The notes under the pieces were generated by a model, which searched no databases, was not told where the DNA came from, and saw only the letters and a program-made list of their open reading frames with translations. From Sulfurospirillum diekertiae (GTDB lineage Bacteria > Campylobacterota > Campylobacteria > Campylobacterales > Sulfurospirillaceae): a DNA stretch of 64,000 nt. Position 1 is the first letter of the stretch, and each line of letters begins with the position of its first letter. A program made the translations under genes and the position numbers. This document shows positions 1 to 11,067 of the stretch, piece after piece. The stretch lies in NCBI RefSeq assembly GCF_011769985.2, contig NZ_CP039734.2, forward strand, positions 1,426,001-1,490,000, read 5' to 3'.

Positions 1-1682
<1,682 letters not shown>

Positions 1683-1687
1683 GGAAG

Positions 1688-1722
1688 TAAAAAGAGTAAA
1701 CAAACGTAAACATTTACTCTTT
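1688..1722 (-). terminator. Hairpin terminator at the end of the flgA–cysE operon
   Basis: Arms AAAGAGTAAA (1691–1700) and TTTACTCTTT (1713–1722) form a 10-bp stem with a 12-base loop. Read on the minus strand the stem is followed by a short T run. The cysE stop codon lies inside the first arm, so terminator and coding end overlap. Confidence 0.6.
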
Positions 1723-2427
1723 AACGGATTCCAAATAGCATTTATAAATGGCTTCGAGTTCGTCGTCTTTGATTTTAAGATCTTTGTTGGTGGTTAGCAC
1801 AGCTTCTTCCAAAATCTTAATACGCTTGAACATATAGATAAAAAGCTCTTTGTTAATATCAGGGATTTTATTGTGTGCCATTGGGTTTTTATCGCGTCCT
1901 TTGTCTATGATACGCGCAGGAACACCTACAGCAGTGGAGTCGTTGGGAATACTTTTTACCACAACTGAATTGGAACCAATGCGGCAATTTTCACCGATGA
2001 TAATATCACCCAAGATTTTAGCACCCGAACCAATAACCGTATGATTGCCAATAGTAGGATGGCGTTTCACACCGCGATCTAAGCTAACACCACCCAGCGT
2101 GACCCCTTGATAAATCAAAACATCATCTCCCACAATCGCTGTCTCACCGATGACCACCCCAAAGGCATGATCTAAAAAGACACGACGACCAATCGTGCTA
2201 GCAGGGTGAATGTCAATGTTGGTAATAATCTGTGAAATGCCCATAATAGCGCGAGCAAGGGTACGAAACCCTTTTACATGTAAAGCATGTGCGATGCGGT
2301 AATTTGCCAAAGCCCATACGCCTGGATAGTTGAAAAAAAGCTCTATTTTAGAGTTTATGGCTGGGTCATGCAGAATCGGTTGGGAAAAATCTTCTTTAAT
2401 TTTTTCCCACAAGGAGACAGAGTTCAT
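1714..2427 (-). CDS. cysE: Serine O-acetyltransferase
   Basis: Transfers acetyl from acetyl-CoA to L-serine, giving O-acetylserine, the carbon skeleton for cysteine synthesis. At 237 residues it is a normal short-form CysE. An N-terminal helical region of about 60 residues precedes the left-handed beta-helix of hexapeptide repeats, with the family signatures DIHPASTIGRRVFLDHAFGV, GVTLGG and a C-terminal AVGVPARI. The ATG overlaps the speA stop (ATGA), so the two are translationally coupled. A TTTACATGTAAA palindrome at 2273–2284 is read as LHVK. Last gene of the operon. Confidence 0.95.
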   Translation of the reverse strand: MNSVSLWEKIKEDFSQPILHDPAINSKIELFFNYPGVWALANYRIAHALHVKGFRTLARAIMGISQIITNIDIHPASTIGRRVFLDHAFGVVIGETAIVGDDVLIYQGVTLGGVSLDRGVKRHPTIGNHTVIGSGAKILGDIIIGENCRIGSNSVVVKSIPNDSTAVGVPARIIDKGRDKNPMAHNKIPDINKELFIYMFKRIKILEEAVLTTNKDLKIKDDELEAIYKCYLESVKE

Positions 2428-4268
2428 TGCACATTATCCTCATTATTAATCGTTTTAAGATAGCCGTTGTCATTTAAGAAGAGATAAATCTCACCTAAGA
2501 TGTGTTTTTTCTCTTTTTCACTGATATTATCTGAAGCTTCAATACGATCATTGAGATTTTCTTGAACCTCTTTGATATCATAATCAAGATCTTCTAAAAT
2601 ATCACTAATACTTTGGGATTCAAGCATATTCTCAATTTTATAGCCATCATCGTCAATGACAATAGTAGCTTCTGTTGGATGAGTAAAAAGGTTGTGTTTC
2701 ATACCCAATACTTCCTGATAAGCCCCTACTAAGAAAAAGCCTAAGAAATAGTCACGATTTTTAATGTCTACATCATGCAAGAAGAGGGGTGTTTCGGTAT
2801 TAAACCCAATTTCGCCATCGCTATCGCAGGTAATATCCCATAAAGAGGCGGAACGCGTTGGGACTTCATCCAAACGATCCAAAGGCATGACAGGAAACGT
2901 CTGACCAATCCCCCAAAAATCTGGCAAGCTCTGGAAGAGTGAGAAGTTCACCAAATAGCGCTCTTGAACACGGTCTTGAATGTCTAGAATCTCACTGAGT
3001 TTTTTATCTGCAACCAAACCAACGGCTTTTTTGATGATCAGATTGACCAAAATTTCGGTGTTGGAACGATCTTGCAGATCAATATAACCCAAATCAAACA
3101 AAGTCAGTAAGGACTCCATATGATCAATACTATCATGTAAAAATTCCAGGGCATTTTTACGGTTCATCGTTCCTAAAAGATCATACAACTCTTGAACAAG
3201 AGGAGGGTTAACCTCTTTGGGTCTAAGTTTCATATCGGTATATTCTTGCGAGAAAAGCTCCAAAACAGGGGCAACCAATACTGCATGATGCGCGGCTACA
3301 AAACGACCTGATTCGATGAAAATATCGGGTTCATGAACCCCTTTTTGTGTCGCAATATCTTTGAGTAAGTACACAACGTCGTTGGCATACTCGCTTAAGG
3401 TATAGTTTTTATGAAGCGTTGTTTTATGTTGTGAATACTCAACGGCTAAACCGCCACCAAGATTAATCGCACGAAGATGCGTTGCACCCATGCGACAGAG
3501 TTCTGCATAAATATTCCCCGCTTCTCGAAGGGCTTTTTTCAACGGTGCAATGTCGGTGATTTGAGAACCAATATGAAAGTGAATCATTGTAAATTTATCT
3601 AGTAAATTGGCATCACGAATCATGTTAACCGCTTCAAGAAGCTCTGTAGAAGTCAAACCAAACTTGGAATTAATACCGCCACTCTTCGCCCAAATACCAA
3701 TACCTGAGCTATGAAGGCGAATACGAAGACCAATATTGGGCACGCACCCAAAACGATCTTTGGCAATGGAAATAATGCTCTCAAGCTCATTAAGTCCTTC
3801 AATCGTTAGCGTAATGTCATGCCCCATTTCCTCAGCAATAAAGCCTAAAGAGATCATCTCATTGTCTTTGAAGCCATTGACCGTAATAGGCGAATCTGGA
3901 TTGTTGTACGCCATCGCTAAAATAAGCTCCGCTTTACTGCCAGCTTCGAGCCCATAGTGATATTTTTCTCCTAGAGAGACAAGGTTCTTCACAAAATTAG
4001 GAAACTGATTGACCTTAAGAGGATAAACCGCACTAAATTTTCCCTCATAGTTAAACTCTTTTTTCGCATCAGAAAAACTTTTGTAAATCATACGGATCTG
4101 CTTTTGAATCAGATGAGGAAATCTTAAAAGAATAGGACCACGGATACCATCTTTGCGTATCTCTTGAATAATCTCTATTAACGAAGGCTCACAGCCTGTG
4201 TTAACTTTTACTTTACCATCTTCGATAAAAAAGTTATCGTTTCCCCATGTTTTAATGCCGTAGTCCAA
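2424..4268 (-). CDS. speA: Biosynthetic arginine decarboxylase
   Basis: PLP enzyme decarboxylating L-arginine to agmatine, the first step of the agmatine route to putrescine and spermidine. The 614 residues fit the long bacterial SpeA family. The PLP lysine is in YPLKVNQF near residue 85; the glycine-rich phosphate-binding segment is INLGGGLAVEY and the C-terminal active-site cysteine lies in WDITCDSDGEIGF. It starts 11 bases after hisS and overlaps cysE by four bases. Belongs to the biosynthetic SpeA class rather than the acid-inducible AdiA class, judged by length and motifs. Confidence 0.95.
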   Translation of the reverse strand: MDYGIKTWGNDNFFIEDGKVKVNTGCEPSLIEIIQEIRKDGIRGPILLRFPHLIQKQIRMIYKSFSDAKKEFNYEGKFSAVYPLKVNQFPNFVKNLVSLGEKYHYGLEAGSKAELILAMAYNNPDSPITVNGFKDNEMISLGFIAEEMGHDITLTIEGLNELESIISIAKDRFGCVPNIGLRIRLHSSGIGIWAKSGGINSKFGLTSTELLEAVNMIRDANLLDKFTMIHFHIGSQITDIAPLKKALREAGNIYAELCRMGATHLRAINLGGGLAVEYSQHKTTLHKNYTLSEYANDVVYLLKDIATQKGVHEPDIFIESGRFVAAHHAVLVAPVLELFSQEYTDMKLRPKEVNPPLVQELYDLLGTMNRKNALEFLHDSIDHMESLLTLFDLGYIDLQDRSNTEILVNLIIKKAVGLVADKKLSEILDIQDRVQERYLVNFSLFQSLPDFWGIGQTFPVMPLDRLDEVPTRSASLWDITCDSDGEIGFNTETPLFLHDVDIKNRDYFLGFFLVGAYQEVLGMKHNLFTHPTEATIVIDDDGYKIENMLESQSISDILEDLDYDIKEVQENLNDRIEASDNISEKEKKHILGEIYLFLNDNGYLKTINNEDNVQ

Positions 4269-4279
4269 TGTCTTGCTCC

Positions 4280-5488
4280 TTAAAAATGCGCAATATTAAT
4301 AATTTTTTCTTCTTTACTCACAAGATCTTTGATCCAAACACTCTGCTTTGAAAGCTCATCCTCTCCGATACATACGCAAAATTTTACAAAGTTTTTGTCA
4401 GCGATTTTAAGATGATTTTTGAGCGATTTTGCATCATAATCGGTGAGGACTTTTTCTGTTTTCCGTTTGCGATCCACCAATTCAAAAACAACATCTAATG
4501 CTTCATCACACAAGGCACCGATATAGTATCCCTCACGTTCGATTTCTGGCATTTTTACCAGTTCCATTAAACGCTCAATACCCATTGCAAAACCAACCGC
4601 AGGTGTTGATTTTCCATCTAAAAATTCCACCAGACGATCATAACGTCCACCACCAGCGATAGCACTTTGTGCACCAATTTCAGAGCTTACAAATTCAAAG
4701 GCTGTTTTGGAGTAATAATCAAGTCCACGAACCAGCTTTGGATTGACCAAATAAGACACGCCAAATTGATCTAAGATACGTTTCAATGTTGTAAAATCAT
4801 CTTTACATGTAACGCATAAATTCTCGGTAATTAATGGAGCATCTGCAAGCAATGTTTTACAGTGTTCGTTTTTACAATCCAGTACACGAATAGGATTGGT
4901 AAGCTTTCTTCTTTCACAATCTTCGCATAACCCTTCACGAGTCTCTAAAAATTTGACCAGTGTTGTGCGATACTGTGGCATACAAGCAGGGCATCCCAAG
5001 GAGTTTATTTCCAAGGTAAAACCAATTCCAAGCGCTTCAAACATCGCTTTTAGCATCAAAATAATCGTTGCATCTTCTCTCACATCACCTTCACCAAAAC
5101 TCTCCGCCCCAAACTGATGAAATTGTCGTAGTCGTCCTTTTTGAGGTCTCTCATACCGAAACATTGGACCGTGATAGAAAAAGCGTCTGTTACCACCTGC
5201 TTTATCAAACTTTTGTTGAATAAAGGCTCTTACAATACCTGCAGTGCCTTCAGGGCGCAAACAGACATCGTTTTCACCTTTGTCAATAAACTGATACATC
5301 TCTTTACCAACAATGTCGCTGCTCTCACCTACGCTGCGTTTAAAAAGCGCTGTTTCTTCTAAAATCGGCGTTTCCATAAACGAAAAACCATAATTTTGCG
5401 CAATACGAGTGCATGTCGCAATAATATATTGATAAATTTCACTTTGTGGGGATAGGGTATCTTTCATTCCACGTAATGCATTAATCAT
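4280..5488 (-). CDS. hisS: Histidyl-tRNA synthetase
   Basis: Class II synthetase that charges tRNA-His. The 402 residues carry motif 2 (FRYERPQKGRLRQFHQFGAE), the histidine-specific segments LVRGLDYYSKTAFEF and IAGGGRYDRLV, and motif 3 (GFAMGIERLMEL). The insertion between them has paired cysteines (CPAC, CEDC, CKNEHC, CVTC), as in the group of bacterial HisRS with a probable zinc knuckle. Overlaps tmk by eight bases at its start. A palindrome core at 4803–4812 is read as VTCK. Confidence 0.95.
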   Translation of the reverse strand: MINALRGMKDTLSPQSEIYQYIIATCTRIAQNYGFSFMETPILEETALFKRSVGESSDIVGKEMYQFIDKGENDVCLRPEGTAGIVRAFIQQKFDKAGGNRRFFYHGPMFRYERPQKGRLRQFHQFGAESFGEGDVREDATIILMLKAMFEALGIGFTLEINSLGCPACMPQYRTTLVKFLETREGLCEDCERRKLTNPIRVLDCKNEHCKTLLADAPLITENLCVTCKDDFTTLKRILDQFGVSYLVNPKLVRGLDYYSKTAFEFVSSEIGAQSAIAGGGRYDRLVEFLDGKSTPAVGFAMGIERLMELVKMPEIEREGYYIGALCDEALDVVFELVDRKRKTEKVLTDYDAKSLKNHLKIADKNFVKFCVCIGEDELSKQSVWIKDLVSKEEKIINIAHF

Positions 5489-6065
5489 TTAAAAATTCCT
5501 CGATTTGTTTATAAATTGTTTCTATTTCGTGCGAAGCATCCACTTCTAAAACCTGAATTGGTAAGGTTTTAACAACGCGACGCATTATATCTTGAATCTG
5601 TAACAAATAGCTTACACCACGTTCTTCAATGGCATCATGTACTTTAGCACTTAGCCTTGTTTTTATCAGTGTTTCATTTGTTAAGAAAAGTACCATTTTT
5701 TCAGGATAATTCTCTTCAAGAGCCAAACGGTTCATTTGGAGTAAAAACTCACCATCAACCTCACAATGGTTGGCACAAGCATAGGCAATTCCTGATAAAA
5801 AACCACGATCACTAATCACTAAACGCTCATTGCGTACGGGTTTAACAACCGTATCATAATGCAATGCTCGATCAGCTAAAAACAAAAAAAGTTCTGCGTT
5901 AAAAGAGCCTTTCAGTGCGCCGCCCAACAACATTTCTCGAAGTTTAATTCCCGTAGGTGTTCCACCGGGTTCTTTGGTGGCTAAAACATTATGATTTCTT
6001 TGAGCGAACAATGCCACTTGGGTACTTTTCCCCGTCGTATCAATACCTTCAAAAATCACATACAT
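5481..6065 (-). CDS. tmk: Thymidylate kinase
   Basis: Phosphorylates dTMP to dTDP for DNA synthesis. The 194-residue protein begins with the P-loop FEGIDTTGKST, followed by the DR segment of the nucleotide site (VISDRGFLSGIAY). Slightly short against the usual 200–215 residues, with a compact lid region. Overlaps coaD by 10 bases and hisS by eight, so it is part of the housekeeping operon. Confidence 0.93.
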   Translation of the reverse strand: MYVIFEGIDTTGKSTQVALFAQRNHNVLATKEPGGTPTGIKLREMLLGGALKGSFNAELFLFLADRALHYDTVVKPVRNERLVISDRGFLSGIAYACANHCEVDGEFLLQMNRLALEENYPEKMVLFLTNETLIKTRLSAKVHDAIEERGVSYLLQIQDIMRRVVKTLPIQVLEVDASHEIETIYKQIEEFLND

Positions 6066-6538
6066 GTAAATCTACTTTGCAAATAAGGTAAGACCATTGG
6101 TGGAACTAAATGAGAAACATCGCCACCATGTTTTACAATGGATCGAACGACTGACGAGCTAATAAATGCATTTTTAAGGCTTGGCATCAAATAAACCGTC
6201 TCAATTTCACTCCACAATGAAGCATTCGCATAGCCCATTTGGAGTTCAAATTCAAAATCACTCACCGCTCTAAGTCCACGTATCATAACGCGAATATTTT
6301 TTTCTTTGGAAAAGCTCACCAACAGATTATCAAAAGGTTCAACTTCAACACCATCCATATCTTTAATGGCAGCTTGCACCATTTCAACGCGTGTATTTAT
6401 GTCAAAGACAGGGTGTTTCTCTTCAGAGAGTGCTACCGCAACTAAGACTTTGTCAAAAAGCTTTTGAGCACGCTTAATGACATCCATATGACCATTAGTG
6501 ATGGGATCAAACGTCCCTGGATAGATGGCTACTCTCAT
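6056..6538 (-). CDS. coaD: Phosphopantetheine adenylyltransferase
   Basis: Adenylylates 4'-phosphopantetheine to dephospho-CoA, the penultimate step of coenzyme A synthesis. The 160 residues carry the nucleotidyltransferase signature GTFDPITNGHMDVI and the C-terminal FISSSVVRSIVKHGGDVS. I chose the ATG at 6538, not the upstream in-frame codon at 6550, because it overlaps the ubiX stop as ATGA and begins MRVAIYPGTFDP as the family does. The last codons contain a degenerate copy of the TTTACATGTAAA palindrome (near 6061). Confidence 0.95.
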   Translation of the reverse strand: MRVAIYPGTFDPITNGHMDVIKRAQKLFDKVLVAVALSEEKHPVFDINTRVEMVQAAIKDMDGVEVEPFDNLLVSFSKEKNIRVMIRGLRAVSDFEFELQMGYANASLWSEIETVYLMPSLKNAFISSSVVRSIVKHGGDVSHLVPPMVLPYLQSRFTCM

Positions 6539-7062
6539 GCTCCCTCCCAACGTTGAAAAAGATTATGTTCAATTCCTAAAAGATCAAACCATTTGCCAAT
6601 GAGAAAATGCTCCATCTCTTCAAGACTAGAAGCCTTGGCATAATAACCAAGCACAGGAGGTGCAATATGGATGCCAAGCATGGAAAGTTTAAGCATATTT
6701 TCTAACGCAATTGCCGAAAAAGGCATCTCACGAGGAGCGAGCAGAAGAGGGCGTTTCTCTTTAATCATCACTGATGCCGTACGAGTAAGGAGATTGTCTG
6801 CAATACCATAAGTGATCTTAGCAAGCGTATTCATACTACATGGAATAATCGCCATAGCGTCACATTTAAAAGAGCCAGAAGCCGTCACAGCTCCAATATT
6901 CTCATCATCAAGTAAAACAGTATTGGCTTCTTTAGCAAAAACTATTTTGGCATGCTCAGAGATAATAACATACTTTTCAATGTCAGAAGGAAGTGCTTTC
7001 AGAAAAGAGAGACCAAGTTCAACACCACTGGCACCACTGATGCCTACAATGATGCGCTTCAT
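6535..7062 (-). CDS. ubiX: Flavin prenyltransferase
   Basis: Prenylates FMN to make the prFMN cofactor of UbiD-type decarboxylases. The 175 residues begin IIVGISGASGVELGL, the FMN-binding signature, and contain IIPCSMNTLAKITYGIADNLLTR and PLLLAPREMPFS, both family hallmarks. A UbiD-family decarboxylase is encoded at 57563–59371, its likely client. Overlaps both flgA and coaD with ATGA junctions. Confidence 0.93.
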   Translation of the reverse strand: MKRIIVGISGASGVELGLSFLKALPSDIEKYVIISEHAKIVFAKEANTVLLDDENIGAVTASGSFKCDAMAIIPCSMNTLAKITYGIADNLLTRTASVMIKEKRPLLLAPREMPFSAIALENMLKLSMLGIHIAPPVLGYYAKASSLEEMEHFLIGKWFDLLGIEHNLFQRWEGA

Positions 7063-7951
7063 TCGAGGATTACCGCTTCTTTAGATGATAGAATTTTTGC
7101 ATTCAAAATTTTGCCTTGTTCTGTTTTAATCTTAACAACATCCCCAATATCAGCATCTTCTACAAGCGTTGCTGGAACTTCTATCACTAAGCCACCTTCT
7201 TTTAGGAGGGCTCTTATACTATCTTTTTTTGAGAGAGTTTTTCTCACATCAAAATGATAATCTGCTATAACCTGTCCCTCTTTAATGCTGGTTTTTGTCA
7301 TCGCATTTTGTGGTATTTCATTTAGAACAGCTCTTGAAGGAATGCCTTCTAAACTCATCCAAATGCTCTCGTAGTCATCGTTTGTGAGGATTTTACCGTT
7401 AAGCAAATTACGTTTTGCTTTAAATACAAGCATCTTAGCGTTCATTTCATAAGAAAAATAGAGTTTTTTTTCTCTGTTTCCTACTTTAAAAATTGCGACA
7501 AATGAACCACTGTTTTTTTTGAGTGTATTTTCAGGAATGTGCACATCAACCAATTGATAACGTTTAAAGTCCGCAGGGAGTGAAGATTTGGTTGAAATAC
7601 GCGGTTTTTCATCAATAAGAACCGAGGGAGAAGCTTCTTGAAATTTTTTCAAAAAAGCATCCTCAATTGCGTCTGCCTTGCCCATTAATGTACAATTATG
7701 TTTAAAAATAACAACGCCATCACTGCTATCAATCACAGTCACATTGCGATCTGTTAGAGCGGAAACAAGTACATTAGAGTTAATTGAATACTGCATGCGA
7801 TCTTTTGGAATTTGGACTAAAACAGTATCATCTTTGCCTTGATAGCCAAAAAATGAAGCTTTAAGTTCATCCTGTTCAATACAATAAGTTTTATCAATAT
7901 AAATTGGTTCTGATGAAAAAAGTGAAGATAAAAAAAGAAGTGAAAATAGAA

Positions 7952-7952
<1 letters not shown>
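7059..7952 (-). CDS. flgA: Flagellar P-ring assembly chaperone FlgA (start uncertain)
   Basis: Periplasmic chaperone for assembly of the flagellar P-ring. The C-terminal half is an SAF/FlgA domain: a segment near AKRNLLNGKILTNDDYESIWMSLEGIP, then the ending LVIEVPATLVEDADIGDVVKIKT. A hydrophobic signal peptide (LFSLLFLSSLFSS) lies directly after the tRNA-Gly gene. No ATG, GTG or TTG occurs in frame between the tRNA and Met at RMQYSIN, which would remove the signal peptide. The open frame does run back through the tRNA gene to a TTG at 8048. I set the start at an ATT at 7952 that overlaps the encoded CCA; this is a guess. Identity is more secure than the start. Confidence 0.75.
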
Positions 7953-8026
<74 letters not shown>

Positions 8027-8038
8027 AAAACGGACGGA

Positions 8039-8067
8039 ATTCTACCAAAAAAAACCCTTTATGTCAA
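8039..8067 (-). promoter_or_regulatory. Sigma70 promoter for tRNA-Gly and the flgA operon
   Basis: On the minus strand TTGACA (8067–8062) and TAGAAT (8044–8039) are separated by exactly 17 bases, and transcription would start about six bases before the tRNA. The -35 hexamer lies inside the left arm region of the terminator hairpin at 8047–8109. Confidence 0.85.
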
Positions 8068-8109
8068 TCTATTTGGACTACAATTGTAGCACAAATAGAT
8101 TTTAAAGGG
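8047..8109 (-). terminator. Large hairpin terminator downstream of the chemoreceptor gene
   Basis: Inner arms AATCTATTTG (8066–8075) and CAAATAGATT (8092–8101) are flanked by outer arms CCCTTTA (8055–8061) and TAAAGGG (8103–8109), with a small palindrome CTACAATTGTAG in the loop. Read on the minus strand the stem is followed by eight Ts (8054–8047). It ends the chemoreceptor transcript and overlaps the next promoter. Confidence 0.8.
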
Positions 8110-8123
8110 CTTAGAGAGCAATT

Positions 8124-9752
8124 TTATACCTTAAAAATAGTAATCTCTTTCTCTAGTTCTGCTGTTGAGAGATTGAGGTTAGTTGAGACACTCATTAAAT
8201 TATCAGCAATCTTTTTATTCTCATGGGCAAGACCTGTTGCTGCTTCCACTCCTTGCGTGAGATTATCAATCTCCTTACTGATACTGAGTGCCTTTTCATA
8301 GGCTACATTGGTAATCTCTAAACTTTTTGAAGTCTTCTCTTTTGTTTCATTTGCCATTGATGAAATTTTAATGGCATCTTCATTGAGATTAACCACTTTT
8401 TGGCTATTTTCTTTGATATTTTCACTGGCACTTGATACACTTTGAACCACAACACTGATGGTAACATCAATTTCGGAAAGTGATTTTTGGGTACGCTCTG
8501 CAAGCTTTCTCACTTCATCTGCAACGACAGCAAAACCACGTCCATGCTCACCTGCACGGGCTGCTTCTATGGCAGCATTCAGTGCCAAAAGGTTCGTTTG
8601 ATCTGCAATATCTTTGATCATATCCAGTACAGAACGAATCTGGGTTGTCTGCTCTGCCAAATCATGCATCTGAGAGGAGATATGTTGTTCATCTTGACTA
8701 ACACTATTAATGCTTTCAACAATTTGATCAAGCGTTTTAATCATTTCATCGAGCATGACATAATCTTCCTTCATATACGTTGCTGATGTCTCTGAAATAT
8801 CTCGTGATTCTTGTAATTCACGATTAATTTTAGAGGTAAGTTTTTTAACATTTTCCACAATACGATCTTGATCTTCAGCAAGATCATTAATTTTTTGAGA
8901 AGAATTTTGTACATTTTTATTGATTTCAGAGTTGGTTGTCATCGTTAGTTTAGCTTTAATCAAGGCCTGTTGAAGCGTTGAAAGGAGGGTATTAAGATGT
9001 TCGCTGATATGCCCAATTTCATCATGGTTAAGGACTTCTAAAGGACGGTTAAGTGCCAAATCCTGTGTGATGTCAGAGAGATGGTCTCCAATACGTCCAA
9101 TACGTTTGACAATATAACGGCTAATAGATAGAAGAAGGCTAGAAGTAATGGCTAAAACCGCTAGTGAAATAGCAATGACTAAATAAAGATTTTGTTTGAG
9201 TTTTGTGCTTATTTCTACACTAATATCTTTCACTCTTTGATTGGTAAATTTTGAGATATTATCAAAACGTTGTGATATATATTTGCAATCTGCCTCAATC
9301 TCAACTGCCATATCGCCTATATCTTCACGATTATCTTTGACATACAATGCATAGATACGTTGATATTGTGGTGCAATTTTTTGACTATAACGGTCATACG
9401 CTTCATTAAGGTTTTGCTTTAAAGTAGGATCAGAATAAAAATCACTTTTGAGCGCTTTATCAAAAAACTCTTTCATATTTTTTTCAATCATCGGAATATG
9501 ATCTTTTGCCTGACCAGTAGGTAGAAATTCACTTGTGACATGAATCAGGTCATTTAAAACCATTTCAAAAGTGCTACGTGCCGCGGTAATTTCACTATCG
9601 GGCACTACATTTTTTTCATAAATCGTTTCTAATGAGTTTTTACCAATCACACTAGAGTTAATGCTCACATAAGCGAGAATAATCAAACCAAGAACGGTAA
9701 CAAACGAAATAAAAAGAAGCTTTGTAGAGATTCTAATTTCAGTAAACATCAC
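8124..9752 (-). CDS. Methyl-accepting chemotaxis protein, transmembrane
   Basis: Chemoreceptor that would signal through CheA/CheW to the flagellar motor. The 542 residues run: membrane segment (about 12–32), periplasmic helical domain of about 150 residues resembling four-helix-bundle receptors, second membrane segment (about 187–210), HAMP, then the signalling hairpin with the invariant tip [38 protein letters not shown] split around the helical turn. The ligand is not predictable. It has its own promoter and a strong terminator, so it is a single-gene unit. Confidence 0.93.
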   Translation of the reverse strand: MMFTEIRISTKLLFISFVTVLGLIILAYVSINSSVIGKNSLETIYEKNVVPDSEITAARSTFEMVLNDLIHVTSEFLPTGQAKDHIPMIEKNMKEFFDKALKSDFYSDPTLKQNLNEAYDRYSQKIAPQYQRIYALYVKDNREDIGDMAVEIEADCKYISQRFDNISKFTNQRVKDISVEISTKLKQNLYLVIAISLAVLAITSSLLLSISRYIVKRIGRIGDHLSDITQDLALNRPLEVLNHDEIGHISEHLNTLLSTLQQALIKAKLTMTTNSEINKNVQNSSQKINDLAEDQDRIVENVKKLTSKINRELQESRDISETSATYMKEDYVMLDEMIKTLDQIVESINSVSQDEQHISSQMHDLAEQTTQIRSVLDMIKDIADQTNLLALNAAIEAARAGEHGRGFAVVADEVRKLAERTQKSLSEIDVTISVVVQSVSSASENIKENSQKVVNLNEDAIKISSMANETKEKTSKSLEITNVAYEKALSISKEIDNLTQGVEAATGLAHENKKIADNLMSVSTNLNLSTAELEKEITIFKV

Positions 9753-9791
9753 ATACCTTTATTTGGAACATTTCCTTATTTTCATAGCTGC

Positions 9792-9821
9792 ATAATAGCC
9801 AAAAAATATTTAAAAGGTCAA
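9792..9821 (-). promoter_or_regulatory. Probable promoter of the chemoreceptor gene
   Basis: Minus strand TTGACC (9821–9816) and TATTAT (9797–9792) are 18 bases apart, about 40 bases before the start codon. It resembles sigma70 rather than the sigma28 type used by many chemoreceptor genes. The remainder of the gap (9753–9867) is an AT-rich run with no other feature seen. Confidence 0.55.
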
Positions 9822-9867
9822 GTTTTTTAAACTATTTTTATAAATAAAAAATATTAAAACTAAAGAA

Positions 9868-11064
9868 TCAGAATAACAAAAGTTTAATCTCTTCTCCCGA
9901 TTCTACATGCGTTGTTGTCTCATCACTGATCCAAAGCGCATTACTGTTTACAAGGGGTTTAACCATGCCTGAACCGTATCTATTGCCATCAAATGCATAA
10001 AAAGCTCCCAAATTGTATGTGCCCAAAACAAGGTTTATACGACCTGATTTAACTTTAAAAGGCTCACTGTTTTGTGCATAAATCACTTCAAAATTAAACT
10101 TTTTTTGACCTTGAAATTTTTTGAGTACAGGAATGAGAAACAAAAACGCATTGACATAAGCAGCTAAAGGATTTCCTGGCATAGAAGCCACAATTGTCTC
10201 TCCCATCTTGCCCATCATCGTCGGTTTTCCTGGTTTGATGTTAATACCATGAAATGAAGCTTTAAAACCATTTATGAGCAGTGCCCGTTCCACAAAATCC
10301 GCTTCGCCCATACTGACACCCCCACTGGTCACCAAAACATCATACTGTTTCATTTGTGCAAAATAGGCGGTTGCAGCTTCTAAATTATCGGGAATAACGC
10401 CACAATACTGCGCAGCGAAGCCATGCTCGCGCAAAAGAGCCATTAAAGAGAGCGCATTGATATCGTAAATTTCATCTTCGCTTGCAATTTCCCAAGGAGA
10501 TTTGAGCTCATCACCTGTTGAAAAAACAGCGATAGCAAGCTTTTTATAGACTTCAACCATACTGATACCCTGCGAGGCAAGCAAAGCGATATCCCGTGAA
10601 CTTAAACACGTTCCTTCACTGAGTAAAAGAGCACCAACGCGTTCTTCTTCTCCTTTGAAACGAAGGGCATTGCCTTTTTTCACATTTGGAGAGAGAATGA
10701 TTTTATGCTCATCGTATAAAAGACAATCTTCAAAAGGAATAATAGTATCGGCATCATCAGGGACTTTGGCACCTGTCATGATTTTATAGCACTCATTCTC
10801 GCCTAAACTTGGTTCAACCACATTGCCCGCTAAAATCGTTGTTTTAATCAAGAGTTCACTTAGCCCTTCTTGGTGTTTAAAGGCAAACCCATCCAAGGCT
10901 GCGTTGTTATAAGAAGGGAGATTTTTTTTACATATAATATCTTTGGCAAGTGTTCGCCCAAGAGCTTCAAAGACACTAACCCATACACAATAAGGTTTAG
11001 TCGATACGAGATCTTGACTTAGCGCGACTGCCTCATCAAAACTAACCACTTGCCCTTTATTCAT
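9868..11064 (-). CDS. moeA: Molybdopterin molybdenumtransferase MoeA
   Basis: Inserts molybdate into adenylylated molybdopterin to complete Moco. The 398 residues contain the N-terminal YNNAALDGFAF segment, the MPT-binding VFSTGDEL and VTSGGVSMGEADFV motifs and PGKPTMMG...SMPGNPLAAYV, in the order of the family. It lies three bases after murA and is probably cotranscribed with it. Confidence 0.94.
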   Translation of the reverse strand: MNKGQVVSFDEAVALSQDLVSTKPYCVWVSVFEALGRTLAKDIICKKNLPSYNNAALDGFAFKHQEGLSELLIKTTILAGNVVEPSLGENECYKIMTGAKVPDDADTIIPFEDCLLYDEHKIILSPNVKKGNALRFKGEEERVGALLLSEGTCLSSRDIALLASQGISMVEVYKKLAIAVFSTGDELKSPWEIASEDEIYDINALSLMALLREHGFAAQYCGVIPDNLEAATAYFAQMKQYDVLVTSGGVSMGEADFVERALLINGFKASFHGINIKPGKPTMMGKMGETIVASMPGNPLAAYVNAFLFLIPVLKKFQGQKKFNFEVIYAQNSEPFKVKSGRINLVLGTYNLGAFYAFDGNRYGSGMVKPLVNSNALWISDETTTHVESGEEIKLLLF

Positions 11065-11067
11065 TGA